Shown: positions 26,566-33,503 of the stretch, piece by piece | Layout: each line of letters opens with the position of its first letter | Position numbering within the stretch: position 1 is the stretch's first letter | From: Alteripontixanthobacter sp. | GTDB taxonomy: Bacteria; Pseudomonadota; Alphaproteobacteria; Sphingomonadales; Sphingomonadaceae | NCBI GenBank assembly: GCA_039968605.1 | Contig: JBDVPM010000008.1 | Location: 1,116,001 to 1,180,000 of the forward strand | Length of the DNA: 64,000 nt | Reading direction: 5' to 3' | The notes under the pieces: model-generated | Seen by the model: only the letters and a program-made list of their open reading frames with translations | Told to the model about the DNA's origin: nothing | The model's database searches: none | Translations under genes and position numbers: made by a program

Positions 26566-27864
26566 ATGGACTTCGCCACCCACACCAATCCCGCAGTCCA
26601 AGAGCAACTCGACCGCCTAGGCCAGCTGAGCGTTCCGCAGGGCAGGCTGGGCCTGGAAACAATCCGCGCACTGCTCGAACGCCTCGGCGACCCCCACCTC
26701 CAGCTGCCGCCGACTTTTCACGTGGCCGGGACCAATGGCAAAGGCTCGACCTGCGCCTTCCTCACCGCGATGCTGGAGGCCGATGGCAAGCGCGTCCATC
26801 GGACGACCAGCCCGCATCTGGTGCGCTATAATGAGCGCATCTACCTTGCCGGGGAGGACATTGCCGATGCCTTTCTGGCAGAGCTGCTGGCGGAAGTGCT
26901 CGATGTCGGCGAGGATCTGGCACCGAGTTTTTTCGAAGTAACCATCGCCGCCGCCTTCACTGCCTTCGCCCGCATTCCAGCCGATGCCTGCGTGGTCGAA
27001 GTGGGCCTTGGCGGAAGGTTCGATGCGACCAATATCCTGCCCCATCCCGCCGCTTGCGGGATCGCGGCGTTGGGGATCGATCACGAGCGTTTCCTGCTTG
27101 CGCCCGACGACAGCGCGCCCACCGATCCGATGGCGCGGATAGCGTTCGAAAAAGCAGGCATTACCAAACCGGGCTGCTCGCTGGTGACACTGTCCTATGG
27201 CGAGACTGAAGCGTTGGAGATCGAACGCGCGGCGATGGTCGCCGGGGCGCCTTTGGCGATGCGTGGGCGCGAATGGCACTGCAGCACCACCGCGACGGGG
27301 CTGCATTATGCGGACCGCCACGGCGAACTGGCGTTGCCCCTCCCCGCTCTGCCCGGCGCGCACCAGGCCCAGAATGCTGCGCTCGCCATCGCGATGTTAC
27401 GGCACCAGGATTTCATCTCGGTTTCACGCGCCGCGATGGCGCAGGGGTTGCGCACAGCCAAATGGCCGGGCCGTTTGCAACGCCTCGCTCCGGGTCCGCT
27501 GACCGGGGACCGCGAGCTATGGCTCGATGGCGGTCACAACGTCTCTGCCGGCTATGCCCTTGCCGAACATTTCGGCGAACGGCCGCTGCACCTGATCGTG
27601 GGAATGCTTGCGAACAAGGACCCAGAGGCGATTACCGGCAAGCTGCCGAACATTGCCAGCCTGACGGTGGTGCCGGTGCCCGGACATGACTGCCATACGG
27701 CCCCGGCATTCGGCCCGCAGGCCGCGGCTGCCAGCGACGTATCTGCCGCGCTATCCGCCCTGCCCGATGACGGACTGCCGGTGCTGATCGCGGGTTCGCT
27801 CTATCTGGCGGGTGAGGTACTTCGCCTGACGGAGCTGCCTCAGGCGCCTGCTGCTACCTTGTGA
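26566..27864 (+). CDS. folC: Bifunctional folylpolyglutamate synthase / dihydrofolate synthase
   Basis: FolC adds glutamate to dihydropteroate and to folates. The 432-aa Mur-ligase-like protein has the P-loop in VAGTNGKGSTCAF. TSPHLVRYNERI is the folate-binding motif, and EVGLGGRFDATNIL and LGIDHERFL are ATP/metal loops. The C-terminal domain includes WLDGGHNVSAG. I start at the ATG with AGGGAG a few bases before it; a frame open back to 26407 crosses the palindrome and does not resemble FolC. It overlaps the convergent MFS gene by 25 bases. Confidence 0.94.
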   Translation: MDFATHTNPAVQEQLDRLGQLSVPQGRLGLETIRALLERLGDPHLQLPPTFHVAGTNGKGSTCAFLTAMLEADGKRVHRTTSPHLVRYNERIYLAGEDIADAFLAELLAEVLDVGEDLAPSFFEVTIAAAFTAFARIPADACVVEVGLGGRFDATNILPHPAACGIAALGIDHERFLLAPDDSAPTDPMARIAFEKAGITKPGCSLVTLSYGETEALEIERAAMVAGAPLAMRGREWHCSTTATGLHYADRHGELALPLPALPGAHQAQNAALAIAMLRHQDFISVSRAAMAQGLRTAKWPGRLQRLAPGPLTGDRELWLDGGHNVSAGYALAEHFGERPLHLIVGMLANKDPEAITGKLPNIASLTVVPVPGHDCHTAPAFGPQAAAASDVSAALSALPDDGLPVLIAGSLYLAGEVLRLTELPQAPAATL

Positions 27865-29567
27865 TCGGGCGTCACCACGCCGCTCGCCTTGCCAGCCCGG
27901 TTCTCACGCATCCATTCTAGGACGCACAGGATCACGGCCACTGCGCCGATCAACGCGGTGAAGATGAAGACGTCGTAATAGCCGCGATCCTCGATCATTT
28001 CGCCCAGCGCGCCGCGCCCCAGTGTGCCGACCAGCAGAGTGAGCGAGGACAGCAGCGCATATTGCACGGCGGCGAATTTCTTGTTCACGATGCTGGATAG
28101 CCAGGCGACATAGGCCGCCCCCGCTATGCCGATGGCCAGGTTTTCGAACGCGATGGTGATGGTCAGCTTGGCGAGCGCCGGCCTGCCGAATTCGCCCAGC
28201 AGCCCGATCAGATAGGTAAAACCCACAGAGTCGCTGAATGCCTGCATATTCCCGCCGCCAGCCGCCAGATCGGCGTATAGCAGGTTGGTGGCGGCAGCCA
28301 GGATCGCACCGATGGTCAGGGTGGTCATCCGCCCAAGGAACGTGATCATCAATCCGCCCAGCGCCAGCCCGGCGATAATCGCTCCGACCCCGAAGAATTT
28401 GGAGGCGAACGCCACCTCGTCATTCGAATAGGCCAGCTCGCCCAGATAGAACGGATAGGCGAACGTGCCCCAGATCGCGTCGCAGATGCGGTAGGTCAGC
28501 ACCAGCGCAAGGATCAACACCAGCGACCAGCCCATCCGTCCGACGAATTCGACCAGCGGCAAGACCAGCGCGCGGTATAGGTGATCCATCACCGCGCCGC
28601 CGCCGGTTGCAGTTGCTGCATCCTGCGTCAGCACCCCTTCGCCGCGTTTCTGTTTGCCCGCCAGCCAGCCTGCGACGAGCGCGGGCACAACCACGGTGGC
28701 GACGATGATCCATGGCCCCCAGCCGAGCGTGAAATCGGTCGGGTTGGGCCGGTCCTCGGGCGCATAGGTCATCGACATGATCATGAATGTCAGCACCACC
28801 CCGATTGCCGCTGCCCACAACAGGCCCACGAAGGCGAGCGCGTTGCGGCGGATTTCGGGGCGCAATTCGCCCGCCTTGCGCAGCGCCAGCAATTGGTCGT
28901 CCGCCACCGGATCGGCCAGCTTTTGTGCGCCGGAGCGCACATCGGCATCGGGGGCCCACAGCCCGAAGAACCCGATGCCCAGCAGGATCGCGCCCATCAA
29001 CATGTAAGTTTCAGGCCAGCCGATCCGCGCCGCGATGATCAGTCCCAGCGCCCCGCCGACCAGCGCCGCCAGCCGGTAACCCATCTGGTAGATGGTAGAG
29101 AGAATATCGAGCGTGGCTTCCTCATCCGCGACGTCGATACGCCAGGCGTTGATCGCGATATCCTGTGTGGCGCTGGCGAATGCGCCGATCCCGGCCAGCA
29201 GGGAGAACCAGCCAAGCTGGCTCTTGGGCTCCAGCACGCTGAGCGTAACCAGGATCGCGCCCAGCACCAGCTGCATCGGCACGATCCACTGCTTGCGCTT
29301 GCCGAACCGGCGCAGGCCGGGGATGTCGACCTTGTCGATCAGCGGCGACCACAGGAACTGAAACGCATAAGCCAGTCCGATCAGGCTGAAAACGCCCATC
29401 GTCTCCAGATCGACCTCGGCCTCCGTCAGCCAGGCATAGAGCGTGCCGAGAAACAGCGCGAAGGGCAGTCCGCTGGCGAAACCGAACAGCGCCATGAACC
29501 CGCTTTTGCGATGAACCATCGCCCGCGCCACATCGCGCCAGCCTGGCTTGCTCTTGGTATCGGCCAA
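27840..29567 (-). CDS. AmpG-like MFS permease
   Basis: A 575-aa major-facilitator protein with at least 12 membrane helices. It is longer than typical 12-helix carriers because of a cytoplasmic loop of about 60 residues. The N-terminal part (FASGLPFALFLGTLYAWL, FLWSPLIDKVD) and ATQDIAINAWRID match AmpG, which imports anhydromuropeptides for cell-wall recycling. Full AmpG function is likely but not proven; no amp genes are close. It is divergent from the Rieske oxygenase. Confidence 0.85.
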   Translation of the reverse strand: MADTKSKPGWRDVARAMVHRKSGFMALFGFASGLPFALFLGTLYAWLTEAEVDLETMGVFSLIGLAYAFQFLWSPLIDKVDIPGLRRFGKRKQWIVPMQLVLGAILVTLSVLEPKSQLGWFSLLAGIGAFASATQDIAINAWRIDVADEEATLDILSTIYQMGYRLAALVGGALGLIIAARIGWPETYMLMGAILLGIGFFGLWAPDADVRSGAQKLADPVADDQLLALRKAGELRPEIRRNALAFVGLLWAAAIGVVLTFMIMSMTYAPEDRPNPTDFTLGWGPWIIVATVVVPALVAGWLAGKQKRGEGVLTQDAATATGGGAVMDHLYRALVLPLVEFVGRMGWSLVLILALVLTYRICDAIWGTFAYPFYLGELAYSNDEVAFASKFFGVGAIIAGLALGGLMITFLGRMTTLTIGAILAAATNLLYADLAAGGGNMQAFSDSVGFTYLIGLLGEFGRPALAKLTITIAFENLAIGIAGAAYVAWLSSIVNKKFAAVQYALLSSLTLLVGTLGRGALGEMIEDRGYYDVFIFTALIGAVAVILCVLEWMRENRAGKASGVVTPDHKVAAGA

Positions 29568-29638
29568 ACGGCAATCCCTTCAATCTGATGTAATTTCGTG
29601 CGACACTAGCGCCCTGATGCGAATAGGAAAGCACGACA

Positions 29639-30802
29639 ATGCCTGAATCCACGATTGACCGCGGCATAATGCGGCCCACTCCCGGCCAATTGGCGCTGGC
29701 AGAGGCGCTGGCGCGCGGGGAACAGCGGGAAAGCCACGGCATCACCCATGTCCCGGCGAGCGTCTATACCGATCCCGACCATTTCGCGCGCGAGCAAACG
29801 GCGCTGTTCCGGCGGCTGCCGCAAGTCGTCGCGCCGTCCGCACTGTTGCCCGATGCGGGCATGGCGGTGCCGCACGACCTGTCCGGTACGCCCCTGCTGC
29901 TGACCCGCGATGGCGAGGGTAAGTCGCACATTTTCCGCAACGTCTGCCGCCACCGGGGCACCCGGCTGGTGGAGGGCGAGGAAACCGTGTGCTCCAAACG
30001 GCTCGTTTGCCCCTATCACGCATGGACATATTCGGTGGACGGACGGCTGCTGGCACTGCCCCGCCCCGAAACCTTTCCCGGCTTCGACAAGAGCGAGCAT
30101 GGCCTGATCGAACTGCCCAGCTGCGAGGCGGGCGGCATGATCTGGTTCGCTCCCGAGGACAATGGCGGGGGCAACTTCGCCCATGCGCGGACTTTGGGCG
30201 AGGATTTCAGCGCGTTCGGACTGGACGATCATTTCCTCTATGCCCGCCGCACGCATGATGTCGCGTCCAACTGGAAGCTGATCATGGACGCCTTCCTGGA
30301 AAGCTATCACGTCCAGCGGCTCCATGCGAAAACCATCGCGCCGTTCTTTACCGACGGAATTACAAAGGGCGATACGATCGGCCCGCACATGCGCTCGCTG
30401 GTCATGCGGCTGGAGGATACGGCCAATGTCGATTTCGGCGATATGGAGGCGCTGCGCCGCGTCGGCACATTCGCCTATCAATTGCTGCCGGGCACCGTGA
30501 TCATCCCCAGCCCCGATTACGTCAATGTGATGTGCCTGTGGCCGCAATCGGTCGGCCGCACGCTGGTGGAGGACTTCATGTTGATCCCGGAGGAGCCGCA
30601 GAGCGACAAGGCTCGCGATCACTGGAAGCGTAGCTGGGAATTGCTCGATGGCGGGGTTTTCGCGGGCGAGGATTTCCGCGCAGCGGAGCTCGGGCAGCAG
30701 GGGCTGGAAAGCGGCGCCTTGCAGCAATTGACCCTGGGCGAGCTGGAAACAGGCATTCGCCATTTCCACGAATCTGTGGAACAGGCTTTGGAAGCGCGAT
30801 GA
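29639..30802 (+). CDS. Rieske-type aromatic ring-hydroxylating oxygenase, alpha subunit
   Basis: A 387-aa oxygenase alpha subunit. The N-terminal [2Fe-2S] Rieske site is CRHRG (about residue 101) and CPYHAW (about residue 122). The catalytic mononuclear iron site is DAFLESYHVQRLHAKT, giving two histidines. No reductase, ferredoxin or beta subunit is adjacent, so electrons must come from proteins coded elsewhere. Substrates cannot be told; related enzymes act on aromatic acids, choline-like compounds and others. Confidence 0.87.
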   Translation: MPESTIDRGIMRPTPGQLALAEALARGEQRESHGITHVPASVYTDPDHFAREQTALFRRLPQVVAPSALLPDAGMAVPHDLSGTPLLLTRDGEGKSHIFRNVCRHRGTRLVEGEETVCSKRLVCPYHAWTYSVDGRLLALPRPETFPGFDKSEHGLIELPSCEAGGMIWFAPEDNGGGNFAHARTLGEDFSAFGLDDHFLYARRTHDVASNWKLIMDAFLESYHVQRLHAKTIAPFFTDGITKGDTIGPHMRSLVMRLEDTANVDFGDMEALRRVGTFAYQLLPGTVIIPSPDYVNVMCLWPQSVGRTLVEDFMLIPEEPQSDKARDHWKRSWELLDGGVFAGEDFRAAELGQQGLESGALQQLTLGELETGIRHFHESVEQALEAR

Positions 30803-30807
30803 GGCCG

Positions 30808-30928
30808 TCCGTCGAGACTGTTCAGGCGAAGCCTTCACCCCTCGGGACGAACGGACTTCACGATATTCATGGTATTCCGTACCGTTCGTCCTGAGGAGCA
30901 AGGTCGCAGGCCAGGCGTTTCGAAGGAC
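30808..30928. repeat. Second inverted pair of the ~47-bp dispersed repeat
   Basis: A minus-strand copy (30808-30854) and a plus-strand copy (30882-30928) of the same element as at 22945-23066. Both begin CCGTTCGTCC and end in TCGAC/TCGAAGGA. The plus-strand copy shares the GCAAGGTCGCAGGCC stretch with copy 1 of the other pair. They occupy most of the 166-base gap before rluB. Confidence 0.7.
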
Positions 30929-30968
30929 CGCCATAGCCACTCGCCTCAGCCTCCGCTAAGCGCCGCAC

Positions 30969-31721
30969 ATGCCCGATAATCCCAAACCCGAAGGCCACCG
31001 GATCGCCAAGCTGCTCGCGCGGGCAGGCATCGCCTCCCGCCGCGAAGTCGAACGGATGATCGGCGATGGCCGAGTCGCGATAGATGGCAAGGTGCTTGAG
31101 ACGCCGGCCACGATCATCCCCGACCTCAGGGGTGTCACTGTCGATGGCAAGCCGGTGGGCAAGGCGGACGAGACACGTCTGTTCGCCTTCCACAAGCCCG
31201 CCGGACTGCTGACGGCGGAGCGTGACTTTTCCGGCCGGCCCACGATCTACACTGCACTGCGCAATGCGCTGCCCAAGGATACGCCGCGGCTGATGCCGGT
31301 CGGGCGGCTCGATCTCAATACCGAGGGGCTGTTGCTGCTGACCAATGATGGCGGTCTGAAACGCGCGATGGAGCTGCCATCCAGCGATATTCCGCGCACC
31401 TACCGCGCGCGCGCTTTCGGCGACGTGACGCAGGCGCAGCTGGAAGAACTGATGGACGGGGTGACGATCGAAGGTATGCGCTATGGCCCGATCAACGCCA
31501 ATATGGAACGCAGCAGCGGCCGCAATCGCTGGATCGAAATGACGATAACCGAAGGCAAGAACCGCGAGATCCGGCGCGTGCTCGAATGGCTCGGGCTGGA
31601 AGTGTCCCGCCTGATCCGGATCGGTTACGGTCCCTTCGCGCTCGACCGTCTGCCGCGCGGCGCAGCAGCGGAAATTCGTCGGAAAGACCTGGAAAACTTC
31701 CAGCGCGACCTCGCCAAATGA
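30969..31721 (+). CDS. rluB: 23S rRNA pseudouridine synthase, RsuA/RluB family
   Basis: A 250-aa synthase with an N-terminal S4 RNA-binding domain (RIAKLLARAGIASRREVERMI). The catalytic core contains FHKPAGLL and GRLDLNTEGLLLLTNDG, where the Asp is catalytic. The long KNREIRRVLEWLGLEVSRLIR segment is typical of RluB/RsuA. Most likely it acts on helix 89-93 of 23S rRNA (RluB type), but RluE/F specificity cannot be ruled out. Its stop overlaps rsmD (ATGA), pairing two rRNA-modifying enzymes. Confidence 0.9.
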   Translation: MPDNPKPEGHRIAKLLARAGIASRREVERMIGDGRVAIDGKVLETPATIIPDLRGVTVDGKPVGKADETRLFAFHKPAGLLTAERDFSGRPTIYTALRNALPKDTPRLMPVGRLDLNTEGLLLLTNDGGLKRAMELPSSDIPRTYRARAFGDVTQAQLEELMDGVTIEGMRYGPINANMERSSGRNRWIEMTITEGKNREIRRVLEWLGLEVSRLIRIGYGPFALDRLPRGAAAEIRRKDLENFQRDLAK

Positions 31722-32263
31722 GGATTATTGCCGGCGAATGGCGCGGCCGCAAGCTCACCGCGCCCAAGGGCGAAGCCACGCGCCCCACCGCCGATCGCAC
31801 ACGCGAGACGCTATTCAACATGCTCACCAGCCGCGTCTGTTCTTTCGAGGGGCTGAGCGTGGCCGACCTGTTCGCGGGCTCCGGCGCTTTGGGCATGGAG
31901 GCATTGTCGCGCGGAGCGGCGCATTGCCTGTTCGTCGAGCGCGAGGAACCGGCGCTCAAGGCCATCCGCACCAATATCGCGGCGCTGGATGCGCGCACCC
32001 GCACCCGGGTAGAGACCGGCTCGGTGACCACGCTCGGCCCGGCAAAAGTTCCGCACGATCTGATCCTGCTCGATCCGCCCTATGATACCGGCGCGGGCAA
32101 TGTCGCGCTCGACCGGTTGTTGCGGCTCGGCTGGATCGGACCAGCCACCTGGATCGCTCTTGAAACCAGCGCGGCAGAGGTCGTGTCGGTAAAAGGGCTG
32201 GAAATCGAAAAGCAGCGCAAGGTCGGCAAGGCGTTGATCACGCTGATGCGGCTGCCCGCATAG
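31718..32263 (+). CDS. rsmD: 16S rRNA (guanine(966)-N(2))-methyltransferase
   Basis: RsmD methylates G966 of 16S rRNA. The 181-aa SAM-dependent enzyme begins MRIIAGEWRGRKL and has RPTADRTRETLFNML, motif I in VADLFAGSGALGMEALSRG, and motif IV LLDPPYD. The start lies at the ATGA overlap with rluB; a longer frame upstream is a shadow of rluB. Confidence 0.94.
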   Translation: MRIIAGEWRGRKLTAPKGEATRPTADRTRETLFNMLTSRVCSFEGLSVADLFAGSGALGMEALSRGAAHCLFVEREEPALKAIRTNIAALDARTRTRVETGSVTTLGPAKVPHDLILLDPPYDTGAGNVALDRLLRLGWIGPATWIALETSAAEVVSVKGLEIEKQRKVGKALITLMRLPA

Positions 32264-32298
32264 GGCTACACTCCAACCTGCGGGCAAATCTCCGGAAA

Positions 32299-32712
32299 TC
32301 AGTCCTGCGGCGGATATCGCTCGAACATCGGCAAGTGATGCGCCTCGGCCATCCAGCCGATCCGCTCGGCCACCTGGATATGGGCCTGTGCGGGCAAATG
32401 CTCCGGCTCGTCCAGCGTGGCGGACTGCACATCGACCAAACCGGGCAGCATCGCGGCGTTGGAATAGAACAGGCCGGTGCCGCACTGGATACAGAAATGG
32501 CGCCGCGCATCCTCGCTGCTGGCATAGACCGATGTCTCGCCGGTTACGGTCAACGCAGTATCGGGAACCATGGCCCAGCCCACCATCGGAGCTCCGCTGG
32601 TGCGGCGGCAATCGATGCAGTGGCACAGCGCGTGGTTCAGCACATCGCCTGAAATCTCATAACGGATCGCGCCGCAATGGCAGCCGCCGCTCAAAGGTTC
32701 GCTTTTCTCCAT
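32299..32712 (-). CDS. GFA-family (CENP-V/GFA domain) protein
   Basis: A 137-aa protein with the zinc-binding cysteine pattern of GFA proteins: CHCG (about residues 11-14), CHCIDC (about 32-37) and CIQCG (about 81-85). GFA was named for glutathione-dependent formaldehyde activation, but most members have no proven activity. A start at MEKSEPLSGGCHCG was chosen because it is close to the domain; the open frame extends a further 14 codons. It is convergent with rsmD. Confidence 0.87.
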   Translation of the reverse strand: MEKSEPLSGGCHCGAIRYEISGDVLNHALCHCIDCRRTSGAPMVGWAMVPDTALTVTGETSVYASSEDARRHFCIQCGTGLFYSNAAMLPGLVDVQSATLDEPEHLPAQAHIQVAERIGWMAEAHHLPMFERYPPQD

Positions 32713-32727
32713 GATTGCAGCATGCAC

Positions 32728-32763
32728 CAAAAGGGGCGAACGCGCCAATGGCACGTTCGCCCC
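32728..32763 (-). terminator. Rho-independent terminator after the Met-rich secreted protein
   Basis: On the minus strand, GGGGCGAACG pairs with CGTTCGCCCC (10 bp) around a loop of about 11 bases, followed by TTTT. It lies about 50 bases after the stop of the upstream minus-strand gene. Confidence 0.75.
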
Positions 32764-32812
32764 CGTGGTTCACGGGCTGCTATGAAAGCAACCCGCGAGC
32801 TATACGGCCCGA

Positions 32813-33370
32813 TTACATCTCGCTGGCAGGCTTGCCCGGCCAGTAATCCAGCGGACGGGTGACGCCCGGACCGCGCTTGCCGGCTTCCCAGGGGTTCATG
32901 CAATTATCGGTGCGCCCATCCGTGCAAAGCGGATATTCCCCGTTGTGCGCTGCGGGGGCGCTCTGCACCATTTCGTTACTCACGAAACGGACGTTGCTGT
33001 TCATATTGGCCGATGCGCTGGTGCGGGCCATCGCGGTGTTTGTGGACGATGAGCCGCCCATCTGCGCGTTGATGGACTGCCAAGCGGCCATCCGCTGCTG
33101 CGGGTTCATCGCGACGATACGCAGGCGCTGATCGTTATTCAGCATCCACCAGCCATCCATCTGCATCGGCTCGAGCGTCCAGAAGTACATCTGGGCATCA
33201 TGCGGCCAGCCATCATACATGGCGCGGCGATCGGCAGGCCACGTGTCATACATGCCTTGCTGCTGCGCGCTCATCTCCATCATATGGCCATCCATATGAT
33301 CGTCGGCCATGGCAGGGGCGGCGGTAAGCGCGAGGCCGAGGGCGGCGGTTGCGGCTAAAATACTCTTCAT
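32813..33370 (-). CDS. Met/Trp-rich secreted protein of unknown function
   Basis: A 185-aa protein with a clear signal peptide (KSILAATAALGLALTAAPAMA). It is followed by an unusual Met, Trp and Gln-rich region (DDHMDGHMMEMSAQQQGMYDTWP, then YDGWPHDAQMYFW). After a Ser/Thr-rich linker comes a C-terminal part with two cysteines, YPLCTDGRTDNCMNPWEAGKRG. His and Met clusters could bind copper, but this is speculation. I do not recognise a family. It has its own terminator and is divergent from uvrD. Confidence 0.8.
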   Translation of the reverse strand: MKSILAATAALGLALTAAPAMADDHMDGHMMEMSAQQQGMYDTWPADRRAMYDGWPHDAQMYFWTLEPMQMDGWWMLNNDQRLRIVAMNPQQRMAAWQSINAQMGGSSSTNTAMARTSASANMNSNVRFVSNEMVQSAPAAHNGEYPLCTDGRTDNCMNPWEAGKRGPGVTRPLDYWPGKPASEM

Positions 33371-33479
33371 CGTTCGGTTCCTCGAATTGGTTGTCTCTGC
33401 GATATCAATGAATAGCCCTGACGCATGTTCCGAAAGCGTGTTCCCCTGGCGGCGATCCGTGCTTGCGCCGGGTTGCCCC

Positions 33480-33494
33480 GTTCCCTAACTGTTC
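33480..33494 (+). promoter_or_regulatory. SOS (LexA) box upstream of uvrD
   Basis: GTTCCCTAACTGTTC fits the alphaproteobacterial LexA operator GTTC-N7-GTTC exactly. Its last base is nine bases before the uvrD start codon. It would overlap a possible promoter (TTGCGC, 17-base spacer, TAACTG). LexA itself is not in the window. Confidence 0.7.
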
Positions 33495-33503
33495 ACCAAT
33501 TCC

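Noticed and set aside
33426-33447. GTTCCGAAAGCGTGTTC as a second SOS box before uvrD
   Set aside because: The spacing between GTTC halves is nine, not seven, bases.
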